Below, one piece after another: positions 22,801 to 33,754 of a stretch of 64,000 nt of DNA. The DNA comes from Gloeopeniophorella convolvens (taxonomy: Eukaryota > Basidiomycota > Agaricomycetes > Russulales), in NCBI GenBank assembly GCA_022496205.1, contig WTXD01000001.1, positions 992,001-1,056,000 on the forward strand. Direction: 5' to 3'. The notes below the pieces were generated by a model. The model searched no databases and was not told the DNA's origin. It was given only the letters and a program-made list of their open reading frames with translations. The number at the start of each line of letters is the position of its first letter. The stretch's first letter is position 1. Both the position numbers and the translations under genes were made by a program.

Positions 22801-23068
22801 CTCCGTGCGGCACTGGGTCGCGCTTGTTCTCTTTTTCTTCCTCACTCTCGCAGTCACGGTGCTGCAGGCGCGCGCCGCATACTCCTTCTCGTCACTTTAC
22901 CGGCTGCCGTTCGAGGCGTCTCCTGGGCTCTGGTGGCTCAGCGTGCCGGTCTTTGGAATCACAGCACTGATATTGTGGGTGGCTGTGCTGGTCGAGACAT
23001 GCATCGTCGGCGCGCAGCTTGCCGTGGTGCTGTGGTGGATTGGCTGGCGTGCGCGCATCTTTGATTAA
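19858..23068 (+). CDS. Long, mostly disordered protein with C-terminal membrane helices
   Basis: I do not recognise the family. Start ATG at 19858 (MATPAEPIPPSSSSSAGRH) leads to a disordered N-terminus and an exon of only 9 bases (SHE) near 20332-20340. A more ordered block reads TITADQLRRRYAFLYNSLKI and NPILTVVKWHAGLDPLVQAT, FTWLKHLRAKRPGRGPRFPW. After a long charged region come coiled-coil-like segments ESAVAQNQRNRYLLQRVAGG and SLDALEKRRRSISKKVEEVN, then SEIIALEESYRDRYQQLWEF. The C-terminus has hydrophobic segments HWVALVLFFFLTLAVTVL and LWWLSVPVFGITALILWVAV with a third LAVVLWWIGW, ending RARIFD. So it is probably anchored by its C-terminal end. One frame break near 20835 (GCAACGCG for a triple A) is needed to join two large exons. 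Confidence 0.75.
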
Positions 23069-23178
23069 CTTATCACACGCTCGTTTACTCATTTCGTTTT
23101 TTCTTCTCATCGTTTTCGTCGCTGCTTTCATCGCTATCATACAAGTGCTCCTTTAGTCGTAAATTATACCGTTCAAAA

Positions 23179-25291
23179 TCATGGTTGCGTTGTAGATGGG
23201 CTAGATATTGTAACAGGGGTTGCATCTGTGGTAGATCCCTGTGGCATTGGAACCATCGGCGGATGTGTCGCGAGTGGCGAACGAGGAGTGGCCGGCGACG
23301 CTGTCAGGCCTGCTACTCGCTTGTCGACGGCAGGAGTGACTGGTGATGCCTCGTTTTGTGGCTGGGAAGCGGCAGGAGCCTGGGCTGTAGGCATGTTTGC
23401 ATCGTGCGAACCTGCAGGTGCAGCCTCATTGCCACCAGTCTTCCCAGCGTCTACACACAGCCTGCAGAAACCTATTCTATGTCAATCTCAAATCATGAGG
23501 AGAATAGATGCGAACTTACGCCCGCCCATCATAAGAGGAACATCGGTCTGCCCACAGGATACGCAGGCGATCTTTTTGGGTGCAGGGGCAGCCTTCGCTT
23601 GCGAGGACCTTTTTCGTTTGGGTGGAATTGGGGCGCCTAATGCGTCGATGTTTGAACCAGTCCTCTTAGGCGCTGATCTGCGTCGCGAGGGGGCCCCGTC
23701 ACTGCGAGCGGGCTTGATCGACCTCATGGAATAAGGCGAGACACCCTTCAGCGTGATATGAGCATGCGCACGCGACTAGGTGATGGAGCAAAGAATACGC
23801 ACAGCCCGCAATTTGCTGAGCAGTTCGCCTTCAGGCAGTTGATGCTGGAGGTATACCCGTCCTGGAATAGCCTGAGCGCTCGTTTAGTACGACATGCAGG
23901 GACAGAGACGTTATATGGACGGACGATCTTCTCTAGGATACTCCTATTTGCCTCGACTTTGGCGGAGCCTCCAGCCCAATTGAGAAGGCTATCCCAGAGG
24001 ACCTGGTGTACCTTCGTTAGGCGAAACTGTACGACTTCTTGAGGCGATTCAGTGTTCTCAGGAGGAGTTGGTTGAGCGTCTTCTGCAGCAGCCTTAGATT
24101 CTTCCGCTGCCGGTTTCGGATCCTCTGTTTTCTTACTGGCACCTTCCGCTTTCTGCTTAGGGTCTTCTGCCTTCTGCTTAGGGAAAGGTAACGCAAAGAG
24201 CAGTGATATGCTTTCTATCTGGCCAGCGTCCGGTGCTCGCTGGCATACAACAGGTACTCTAGGTACAAGCCAGCGATCGTATGGTCTTTCTGGGAATTCA
24301 AGAACTAGATCAAGCTCTTTAGTAGGAGGTAAAGGAGTTGGGGGAGCGTATTGCGCAGGCGTAGTATATTGGTAGGCAGAATATGCATAGGCAGGTGTGT
24401 TGAGACTCGCAGCGGGGATAGAAGTAGCCTGAGCATGAGAGGGCTGATTGGGAGCAGATTGTGTTTCAGAGCCTAATGTAGGGCCGGCAGCAGGTCCTGA
24501 CGGAAGAGAAGAGGACAGGGCGGAAGCCAAGGACTGGATCAGCAAAGCCAGAGTTTTCAGTTGATCCGAGCTGGCACGTCCAGACGCAGCAAGCTGCAGA
24601 AAATTAGCCAGAATGGGGTCCGTCGAAGCAGCATCGTTTACGCGGTTGATCAGAGCAGGTGTAATTGGTGTGTCCGACGCGACAGCCGAGACCAATGGCG
24701 TGGAGGCTCTCTGCACGGAAGGATGTGGAGGCGCGGTAGGAAGTGCTGGAGGGCGGTAGGGGACATATGGCGTGTAATTCGAAGCTCTGTACTGCGGATT
24801 GACAGGCCAGGCAGAAGTCGAAGGCTGAGCAGGACCTGGCTGTGGTTGTTGGGGGACAGGGGTAGAGGGTAGATAGTGAGCTTCATATATAGAGGTGTCA
24901 TGAAACGTGTGAGGTCCGACTTGGAGGTCAAATTTGCCTAGTAACTTCATGGTGTGTGCAGGAGGTACCTTATCCGAAGCCTTCCCACCTCGCGATCTAC
25001 TCGAGAACTTGGGGAATGTCGATGAAAGCCAGTTCGATCGCGCTGAGGAGAGTGTCAGAGATGGAACTGAGAGAAATCCAATGAATACAGACATTGTTTC
25101 AATGAATGGAATATGAGAAAGCTAGGAAGTTGTGTGTTCGTGTAAACGCTACGTGCAGGAATGATGCCGGAGGCTCACCTGTTTGCAGCGCTCTGCAGAG
25201 GAGCGGGAGCTTCCTCCTCTTCCTCTGGATCAACGTGTTCGAGCTCCCATCCTGCCTTGTGTCCTACTGGGAGATCATGGGCTTGAATCAT
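23179..25291 (-). CDS. Hypothetical protein with C-terminal CxxC...CxxC zinc motif
   Basis: Not recognised. Exon 1 begins at the ATG at 25291: MIQAHDLPVGHKAGWELEHV followed by an acidic run. The next exon gives SISDTLLSAIELAFIDIPQV, then after a one-base break near 25005 SRGGKASDK and KFDLQVGPHTFHDTSIYEAH. A long Pro/Ala/Thr/Ser-rich middle contains PLVSAVASDTPITPALINRV and LKTLALLIQSLASALSSSLP. A folded C-terminal region reads KELDLVLEFPERPYDRWLVP, VVQFRLTKVHQVLWDSLLNW and KVEANRSILEKIVRPYNVSV. After an intron near 23700-23790 a basic stretch is followed by KKIACVSCGQTDVPLMMGGR and FCRLCVDAG, a four-cysteine zinc site of the C-x2-C...C-x2-C type, and a disordered tail. Nuclear location is likely from basic KRKRSSQAK; function unknown. 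Confidence 0.7.
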
Positions 25292-25557
25292 CGTTTGACA
25301 AGTTCAAAAGTTGGTACCAGCAGTGACTTGAACACTGTCAACGGCGCCGCGCTTCGAGACGCGTGAAAGGATGTTTGGCTTTATTTACCATAAGCTTTAG
25401 ATCTCTTTCCCCGATTACTTCGCATCATCTGCTCCTGTCACCTGACTCACGATAACCCAAGCAAGACGGCAAATTGGAGCCCCAGCGACTCGTCAAGAGC
25501 GACTGCACACAGTTTACCACCGTGCCGACGCCTTTTCTCACCAAATAACTTATATCT
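25292..25557. promoter_or_regulatory. Divergent promoter, Cys-motif protein / BDP1
   Basis: Start codons lie 266 bp apart on opposite strands. The interval contains no convincing exon and must hold both promoters. Confidence 0.4.
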
Positions 25558-27884
25558 ATGTCAACCCGCGTCCGTGAGTGTCCGCGAGCTGGTGTGTCAA
25601 CAGTGCCTAAAGGATGCAGCAGAAAAGGGGGGGACCATCTTCAAGCCTGTCGTAAATGCAAGGTCGCATAGCGCAGCCCCCAGAGTGTCAGCGACTCCTG
25701 ATCCTCAGTCATCAAAGTCCCAAAATGATAATAGACGTGACGTTCAATCCGGAGCAGCCCCGCGCTTCGCAGTTGCACCTCCACCGGTACCCGCTCCAGA
25801 CACTCAGGTGCCTCAATTGAGCACCGTACCAGACCCTTCCCATGCCACCGAACAGGACCCTCAGACTTCTGCAGAATCGGACTCGTTGACTGGCTCCCGA
25901 GCTCGCGCTGTGCCTGCGATCGCTACTTCCCGGGTAGTTGTTCCCTCACGCACGCAGTCCCTTATGGCGCGACCGTCGTCTTCGGCCGACCACTCGTCCA
26001 CTTCTGAACAAGTGAGCCTGCCGCAGATCAATGGGGAGGTCGAGTTTAGTCATATCCCTACTCCCCGTCCTTCGATGCCGCCTCCTCTCGTTGCCTCGCG
26101 TGTTGCGTCGACTGTTCCTTCTTCAAGAGTGATCTCACCTGCACCCGAGCTCATTCAACCGGTCCTACCATCCCAAGAGCTGTGGCTTCCGCTTCAACTT
26201 CCGCAAAACGCCGAACTTCCTGTGGCCTCATCTCTTGCGGGTTCTGAAGGTCTTCCCGTACATATGCCACACGCCGCCGGTCCTGAGAGTGACTTCCAAT
26301 TCGACTTCTCGATGCTCACGGACCCGGCCTCCCAAGCAATACCCGATGCACACTCGATGAATCGGCAGAGCGAACAGTCCTTCCAATCCCATTCATCCAG
26401 CTCCCAGTCGAGCTCAGGAAACATACCGGAAGCTCCGAGCCCCCAGAAGCCGAGAACGAGGAAACAATCGTCTACAAGCCAAGGGAGCAACGCGGCCTCT
26501 CAGACCGGACCATCGAGAACACGTCCGCGCACTCGTTCCACGCAGCTTAACGAGAAAAGCGCAGGTGATGGTGCCTCCGAATCGGGGAACACTTCACAGC
26601 CCACTCAGCCCCGTAAAAAGAGGACGCGAAAGACGACAAACGACTCGAGGGAAGGGGGCTCGGCAACTCCACCAGCCAAAAAGCGCACGCGCACTTCCTC
26701 CGGGTCAGCAAGATCTCGAGGTTCATCAGTACCAGCCCTGGACCCCGACGCCGACCCGGGGGAGGATCTTGACCCCACTGTCGTAACTATGGCGGCTATA
26801 TGCGACGACACGGGTCAAGGTCGCGTCAGCAGCAAAGCAGCGCAGATCCAGGATAACCACGCTGCGTGGAAGCGGTCCAACCGAGAGAGAAGGGTACGCA
26901 TGAGGTCCCTCATGGAAGCGAAGAAGTACGGTCGCAGCGAAGACGTTGATGAGCCAAATGGTCCGACTCCTGCCGCAGATCCATCTTCCTCTACGACAGC
27001 GACACCAGCGGTGGCGGCAACATCGGGTCGACAGACACCAAATTCATCAGGGACGCCTGCCCCAGATGCTGCACCCGAGGGTGGTTTCGGTTTTGATTAT
27101 GCGAGCTCAATGGCAACTAGTCGCTTCAATGTCCAAATTCGCATCGGTCCCAACGGCGAAACCATCGTCGACGAAGAGTCCTTGTTTGTCGACCGAGCAG
27201 AGGGCCACGAGACAGACAACTATGTTCACGTGGAAGAATCTGACGCGACCAAGTTCGTCAACTCTGGTACATACAGCAAGAAATTCCGTGGCACTCGTTG
27301 GACGGCTGAGGAGACAGAATTGTTCTTTGCTGTGAGCTAGCCATCTCATCCCCCAGCGACGACGATCTTTGACCCACGTTTAGGCTCTCTCTCAATTCGG
27401 TGAAAACTATGAACTGATGTCTTATGTCCTTCCGGGTCGGGATAGGAAGGCATGCAAAGCCAAGTTCAAGACCGAGGACAAAAAGGATCCCCAGCGCATC
27501 AACTTCTGTTTGGCTAACCGAGTTCCCTATGGTAGGTTGAGAAGCGTCATGTTCAGCCCCGGGACTGACATAAAAACGGACCCAGATATGCAGACACTCT
27601 CTAGAATGACTGGTAAAGACTTTTCTGGACCGGTGCCAGTGATTCGCGCAAAAACCCCTCCCAATATGGAGCCTACTAATCCCGAGGCGGAGGGAGCGTC
27701 CTCGGCTCCAGTAAGGAAACAGAGCAGGACTCCCGGGCCAGCCGAGGACACTGGTGCGGGTGCAGAAGCAGGGCTGGCCTCCGGCACTTCCCGAACGAAC
27801 TCGAAGAAGGCAAGAAAAGCGGGGCGCGGCGCAGGACAGGATGGCGTTGAAGTTCTCGGAACTATCGACGGAGACTGGGACTGA
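25558..27884 (+). CDS. BDP1: Transcription factor TFIIIB subunit B'' (BDP1)
   Basis: Bdp1 completes TFIIIB on RNA polymerase III promoters. The start is the ATG at 25558: MSTRV joins across a 50-nt intron (about 25574-25623) to KGGTIFKPVVNARS, the conserved fungal Bdp1 N-terminus. A long Ser/Pro-rich region follows with basic blocks such as QPRKKRTRKTTNDS. The conserved core includes DDTGQGRVSSKAAQIQDNHA and REDV-like MEAKKYGRSEDVDEP, then a SANT domain split by an intron near 27333-27385: SGTYSKKFRGTRWTAEETEL plus ALSQFGENYELMSYVLPGRD and RKACKAKFKTEDKKDPQRIN. The tail DFSGPVPVIRAKTPPNMEP closes at 27884 with GTIDGDWD. Length (about 720 residues) and domain order are normal, and no frame break is needed. 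Confidence 0.9.
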
Positions 27885-28861
27885 TTATGATCTTTAATGC
27901 GATATGCGGAGCCATTTAGAAGGGACATCACATCTAGCGCAAACGACTCTTGCGTACTAACCAGCGGGTCGAGCTGAACATGGCACACTGCACGTCCTAC
28001 TAGTCCGAACAGCTCTGCTTTCGGACCCACAGTGGTGCTTGTCCTCGTCCGCCGCTGGACGCCGTTAGACCGATATGCCACGGAGTCGGCTTTTGTCGCA
28101 GAGGCATAATGATACCCTCAACCTGAGTCCCTCGGGATCAGCGGGAAGCCTATCTCTGCCTTCCGGAACTGCACGGCTTGATCGGGGGAAGTGTGATTGT
28201 TCAGTTGTTGGGAAAGAAACGGATCACGAAAACATGTTGCACGTACTCGAGGTTTGCGCTCTCCCTTGATCGACATCGTCGTCGAAGACTTGCGTTGGTC
28301 GTCATTCCCAGGCTCCGTCGTTGTTCGCTCGCAGTAGCACATCTCATTCGGCTTTTAAGGGCACCACGCCGTGTGCACGATCAGGCACGAGCCGTAATAC
28401 TCCAGTGGCATGTAGATCGCCGTCTCATCGCAGTCGCCGTCGAGGACGTGGCCGGCCCTGGCCGGCCGTGGTGACGCCCGTGGGCGCTTCAGGGCCACTT
28501 GCTGTTCTTGGCATCGGTGGCCACACGATCCTGCCAACGTGCTCCCTGTCCGCCTCCAAGGTCTCCATGACATTTGTTTTATAACGCTCGTCCCTTGCCA
28601 TATCTCCCGCCGCCAGCTCCGGCTCAACAGTTCATCTAGAACGTGCGTGAGTTCCTGAAACTCCACAGCCGGCGAATCCACATCCGGGTCTGCTCAAGTC
28701 CGTCCATACGGCTTTTTTCTTGATGGCTACAGCAGAGCATATGGGGCCTGTCGCCAAGATAAGGTCTTTTCACTGGCAACATATAAAATCCCATGTGCAC
28801 ACTTCGAGTTCTCCAGGCGTAGTCCCACCTCCCCATACCCCGCTTGTTACTGTTTGTCGTG
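27885..28861. other. Intergenic or broken minus-strand gene
   Basis: About 980 bp between BDP1 and the RNase gene, both on the plus strand. Some minus-strand stretches look coding: FQELTHVLDELL and MARDERYKTNVMETLEADRE (about 28660-28550), then DGDCDETAIYMPLEYYGSCL (about 28440-28380) in another frame. They cannot be joined into one gene without several frame changes. The right-hand 150 bp should hold the RNase promoter; a TATA-like ATATAAAA lies at 28781-28788, about 75 bp before the start codon. Confidence 0.3.
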
Positions 28862-30127
28862 ATGTCTTTCCTTGGAAGCGCCGTTTTCGCTCTTTCTGCT
28901 TCTGTGGCCGTCAACGCGCTTGCGTACGACGCCTTGTCGTTTTCGCTCCCAAACACCTTCCCCGATCTCGCGGCTTGTGTTAACGAGCCCATAGTGTTCT
29001 CCTGCGAGAACACGACCGCCATCCAAAACACCTGCTGCTCGCCCACTCCCGGTGGTCTAGTCCTCCAGACCCAGTTCTGGGATACGTACACCGGACTCGA
29101 GAAGCAGGGTCAGCTGCTTCCTAAGAACAGCTGGACGATCCACGGTCTTTGGCCCGATAACTGCGACGGGTAAGCGACCTGCATATCCCAATTTGCTGCC
29201 TGATGCAAACGCCCTCGGCGTTCAGGTCCTTCGAGCAGTACTGCGATTTTTCGCGCCAGTACGACCCCGCTCCCTCACCTCCCGTACTCCCGGATGGCAC
29301 CAAGGTGCCTGTTTACAAGGGTCCCGGCGTCGACACTTTCGTTGCGGACTTCGGCCGTCTGGATCTGCTCGACTACAGTAAGTGATCCCTAAGCCATTCC
29401 CAACACAGAGCTGAACGATCCCTCCAGTGGAGAAGTACTGGGTCAGCCAAGGCCAGGCGAACAACGCATTCTGGGCTCACGAGGTAAACCCGGTGTGCTG
29501 CCAAAGTTGCATGCCGTGCCTGACAGCGTGTCATCTATCCCCAGTTCAGCAAGCACGCGACTTGCACTTCCGTCAGTCAGAGCGGTCTATCTCCGCATCT
29601 GTGCTGATGTAGTCCTTTGGGTAGACTTTCGACGTGGCCTGCTATGGCCCCAATTACAAGAAGCACCAAGATGTCGTTAACTTCTTCGACGCCGTCGTGC
29701 GTGCATTCAAGCAATTCCCGACTTATGACATGCTTGCTGCGTGAGTTCACCCCTATTTCACCTGTCCTCCGTTCACTGAGGCTGGTCTGCTGTGTCCTAG
29801 CGCCGGCATCGTGCCCTCCAACACAACAACCTACAAACTCAGCGACATTCAGAACGCGCTGAAGGCCCAGTCCGGCGGTATTCCCTACCTCGGCTGCGGA
29901 AACAACGGCACTGTCCTTCAGGAGGTCTGGTACTTCAACCATGTCAGCGGAACTGTAAGTCACTTCCTGTGAGGGCGTCTTCACCGGTGCTCAACAGCTT
30001 GTAGGAACAATTTGGCCGCTTCAAGGCCCTTGACAGCGTGACGAACACCAGCTGTTCCGCCACCGCCGGCATTTACTACTATGAGCGTACCCATAGCTCT
30101 GAGCGCGAGGTGCGCCTGCTGCCCTGA
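28862..30127 (+). CDS. Secreted ribonuclease T2
   Basis: T2 ribonucleases cut single-stranded RNA in an acidic compartment or outside the cell. The start MSFLGSAVFALSASVAVNAL is a signal peptide. The two catalytic blocks are intact: CAS I as SWTIHGLWPDNCDG and CAS II as FWAHEFSKHATCTS, the latter joined across introns near 29484-29544, so both active-site histidines and the adjacent Glu/Lys are present. Cysteines for the usual disulphides are seen (SCENTTAIQNTCCSP, QYCDF, DVACYGPNY, IPYLGCGNN). NGT/NTT sites allow N-glycosylation. Several introns of about 50 nt split the gene and all join in frame. The protein ends IYYYERTHSSEREVRLLP at the TGA 30125-30127 and lacks the long C-terminal extension of Rny1-type enzymes. 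Confidence 0.93.
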
Positions 30128-30490
30128 GGCAGTTCGGTGGCGGTGTGAGCCAGTGTAGTTGTAGTGATACACTGTGATACACTGCCTGTTCATGTATACC
30201 CACCTCATGGTCGAGGGGAAGGTGCCGTAGACATGTATATTGCAATGCATACGCAAGCAAGCTAGTCGCGAGTTGTGTGCGAGTGTGACTACTGGGAAGC
30301 GATGTGGACGGAGCGCGCGCCTCAAACGCGTTTAACCGAGTGGATAAGATGGCGTCACGTGTACGACGCGACGGATTCAACAAACCGGATTTGGGGGACT
30401 CAACGTGACGTCTCTTGACCTCTCACTTTATCCCTTGCCAGCACCTGCCGCGTTCCCCCCTGTCCCCCTCGCCGCAGGATATTCAGTCTC
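30128..30490. other. Intergenic
   Basis: About 360 bp between the RNase T2 gene and the sirtuin gene. I see only the expected 3' end and promoter sequence. Confidence 0.4.
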
Positions 30491-32197
30491 ATGGTCACTA
30501 CAATAGATCTTGAAGCATCCTCCTCGGATCCTGCGTCTCGCCGCGCTCTAGACAACCTTTCGATATCGGTGGCAAAAAGCAAGCGCATCGTCGTGGTCAC
30601 CGGTGCGGGCATATCGTGCTCGTGTGGAATTCCCGTGCGTCGACCACTCCGCATAGTTGCGGCCACAGTTCCGCGATTACTGACTCGCGCACGAAGGATT
30701 TCCGCTCGTCTGACGGCCTGTACAGTCTCGTTAAGAAGCAATATCCAGATGCCGTTTTAAAGGGGCGAGACTTATTCGATGCCTCGCTTTTCCGCGACCC
30801 CACATCAACCTCGATATTCTACACCTTCATATCTCAACTCAAGCAGTCCATCGATGAGGCCTCGCCTTCGCGCACTCACCAATTTATACGCACACTAGAC
30901 GAGAAGAAGAAGCTTTTGCGTTCGTACACACAAAATATCGACGGCCTCGAGGAGAGGGCCGGACTCGTGGGCAGCTCTAGCCGGGAAGCCAGGGTCAACG
31001 GCAAGGGCAAAGCCAAGCTCCGCGTAAAGGACGTTCGAAACGTCCAGCTCCACGGAGACATTCATCGTGTGCGGTGTACCTTGTGCTCTGCGGACCTTCC
31101 CTGTACCGAAGAATACCTGCAATTCTTCGCCGACGGACTGGCGCCGGACTGCCCCGAGTGCACTTTACGTTGTGAGTCCCTCGTCGATATTGCGCCTTCT
31201 CCCACGTGGTCACACCCTGTCAGCGGAAGCCCGTCTCGCACGCTCAGCGCGTCCTTTAAGAATTGGGACGTTGCGCCCTGCCATCGTCCTCTACGATGAG
31301 GCGCACCCGCTCGGCGACGATATTGGCACGATTCAAGCATCCGATGCGTCACGTAAACCAGACATGCTCATCATCATGGGTACATCACTGAAAGTCCATG
31401 GCCTCCGGAAGCTTGTCAAAGACTTTGCCAAGGTAGTGCATGCGTCTGCACCATCAGACCCTACGTCGGCAAAAGGGAAGTCAAGGAGCTGGATGGGCAA
31501 AGTCATATTTGTGAACAAGACACCACCAGGGAGCGAGTGGAACGGCATCATCGACTATCATATAGCTGGCGAGACCGACTTGTGGGCGCACAGGGTTGAG
31601 GAGGAATGGCGGAGGGCGCGGCCGGATGACTGGCAGGTCCAGCAAACACTTGACAATGTTGAAGGCGGCCCATTCAAGACAGTCAAGGAGGTGGTCGGCA
31701 AAGGAATGAGGAAGTATTTATCTCTCTACCCAGTTTTGGGCCCTCGGCAAATGCTAATTGATGGCATTTACAGATGGCAAGAAGCGTACAGCTCGTGGAA
31801 CGGAGAATATCCCTCCAGTCCCGGGCGCCAGCCCATCCATTACACCGCCCAAAGTTCCTGCTTCCCCGACGAAGCGGCGCCCGTCGACGTCGCACTACAC
31901 GGATGGCGACTGCAGCCCGTCGAAGAAACGCGATCTTGGTAGCTCCAAGCTAGTGGCGGTAAAGATTCCCCAGACGAGCGTGGCCTCCTATTCAGCGACA
32001 CGACAAACAGCTTCACAAGGGATGCAGGCGGCGAAGGCGATGATGCTGAGGTGCCGATTGCGAAGCCCACGACAGCGGGTACAGGTAGAGCCAAGAAAGG
32101 ACCTTCCAAGAAACAGAAGATGGAGGTTGTGATTCGACCCAAGGCAGGACGCATAGCACAACATAAGCCTGTCACGGATATTTTCGGTGAACCCTGA
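30491..32197 (+). CDS. NAD-dependent histone deacetylase of the Hst3/Hst4 sirtuin type
   Basis: The enzyme removes acetyl groups from lysine using NAD+; Hst3/Hst4 members act on H3K56 after replication. Start ATG at 30491. The NAD-binding signature is complete after splicing the intron at about 30634-30698: KRIVVVTGAGISCSCGIP then DFRSSDGLYSLVKK. Further core motifs: RSYTQNIDGLEERAG, NVQLHGDIHRVRC (catalytic His), zinc cysteines in CTLCSADLPC and CPECTLR, then after an intron near 31172-31220 RPAIVLYDEAHPLGDDIGT, DMLIIMGTSLKVHGLRKLV and VIFVNKTPPGSEWNGIIDY. A basic C-terminal tail reads TKRRPSTSHYTDGDCSPSKK and MEVVIRPKAGRIAQHKPVTD, ending at TGA 32195-32197. One base is missing near 31952 (AAGCTAGTGG); the splice into the tail near 31715-31773 also needs a one-base adjustment. 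Confidence 0.88.
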
Positions 32198-32386
32198 CTT
32201 GGGGATGACATGACTTGCTGTACATCATTTAATTTATTGCTGTAACGTATAGTGTGCACGCATTGGGTAGGTAGTCTTTCCACGCGCATAGTAGAACATC
32301 ATCGTGTTGGGACTTGAGAGCATATAACAATAGAGAGCATGAAAGCCGATAGGAAAAGAGTGCGATAGGGAGGAAGGCCCGGCGAA

Positions 32387-33010
32387 TCAATCGCTAATGA
32401 GTTCGGAGACACTCCAGTCCTCGAAGCTGCCATCGGGGAGGTAGCGCCGGATGACAAGGGGGATCTTGCGCTGGGAGAGCTCTTTGATAGCGATCTGGAG
32501 CGCATCTGTCTCGCCGTCGAGTGGGACCAGGATCGGGGCGTTCATGCTACGCCGCAAGTTAACACGCCTCGGGGCGGGACTCGATGTGGCAAACGCACCT
32601 GATCTGGAGAGCCCTCGTCCCCAGTATGCGCGCGCGCTCGTATTTTGTCAGGTAGGGCGTGGTCACCCTGACCTTGTTGGGTTGTCGCTCTCCGGTGAGG
32701 CCGGGGGGAGCGACGGCAGGCGGATGCTCCTGCGAAGCGTCGCCATTGGCCATATCCTGGTCGCGGTCTGCGCCGTTGATGCCCTCGATGCCATTCATCT
32801 GAGCCTCCTCTCCCTGGCCCTCCTCGGCACCCTCAGCGCCCTCCTGGGGCTCAGCGAGCAGGTCATAGTTTTCGTCCTATGAAAAGTTGCAGTCAGAGGC
32901 GAAGAAGGGGAACAGAGGAAGGAACGTACAAAGGTATCTTCTCCGAAGGTGGGGCCGCCATAGTCGTAGTCATCGCCGTGAGCGCCGCCATCGTAGCCGT
33001 CGTCGGACAT
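32387..33010 (-). CDS. RPB6: RNA polymerases I, II and III subunit RPB6 (ABC23)
   Basis: Rpb6 is a small shared subunit at the clamp/foot of all three nuclear RNA polymerases. Start at 33010 ([20 protein letters not shown]) gives the acidic N-terminus usual for the family, followed by [20 protein letters not shown]. The conserved core is [20 protein letters not shown] joined across an intron near 32540-32600 to [20 protein letters not shown] and [20 protein letters not shown], ending [11 protein letters not shown] at TGA 32387-32389. The core is nearly identical in all eukaryotes, so the call is secure. It diverges from the multi-RRM gene. Confidence 0.95.
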
Positions 33011-33754
33011 GGGGGAGAACGCGTCGGGGAAGTGGAAGGCGGTGTGGTGGAGAGCAAGAGAACGATCTCGAAAGATGAATCGGGCAACCCTTTGGGCCGT
33101 CACGCGAGTCACTCGCTGAGTTTAAATCGCATTTGGTAGCACTCCTGCTCGAAAGAGACGCGACCATCTGAGGGTCGCCGCCTTTTGCTGAGAAGCGACC
33201 GGTTTCCTCATGGCACCGCACAGCCATTCGTACACGTCATGCATACCACGACTGCGACCATGCTCCTGGTCGCTGTCTTTAATTGAGAACCTGGGCGTCT
33301 GGTGCGTCTATTGCTCGCAGAATGGACTAATGGCGCGCACAGGAGCTTCAAGCAAGCCAATCTCAATTGAAGCTGCACGGCTTCGATGCGGGCGTAGGCT
33401 CTTCTATGAGGCTCGCCGATCGGTGCGGATCTTTGGCTGCCTGTCTGTATCTCCTGCTCCCCACGGATTCCGTGCGCTTGCCGAGTGCTCTCGCTGGTGC
33501 GACAAATCCGAATAAGGCTTGCTGATGGGGAGCAGCGCTCCTGGATGGATGAGAAGGGATATATTGACGACTGGGATCCGAGAGAGAAACGTGTGCCGGA
33601 TGTGCAGACGGCCCGCGTCGATCTTGGTATGAAGACGATTGGTATTCGTCCTCGAGCCCAACGCCGCTCTCTTCTCCTTCACCTCGTCTCGTCCATACGC
33701 CCCGCTGCCCGCCCCCCCTTTATAACCCTTTCTTCTCCTTTCAACCGTGCACCC
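33011..33754. promoter_or_regulatory. Divergent intergenic region, RPB6 / multi-RRM gene
   Basis: About 740 bp between divergent start codons. I see no exon. A CCTTTATAACCC box at about 33716-33727 lies some 30 bp before the multi-RRM start codon and could be a TATA element. Confidence 0.35.
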
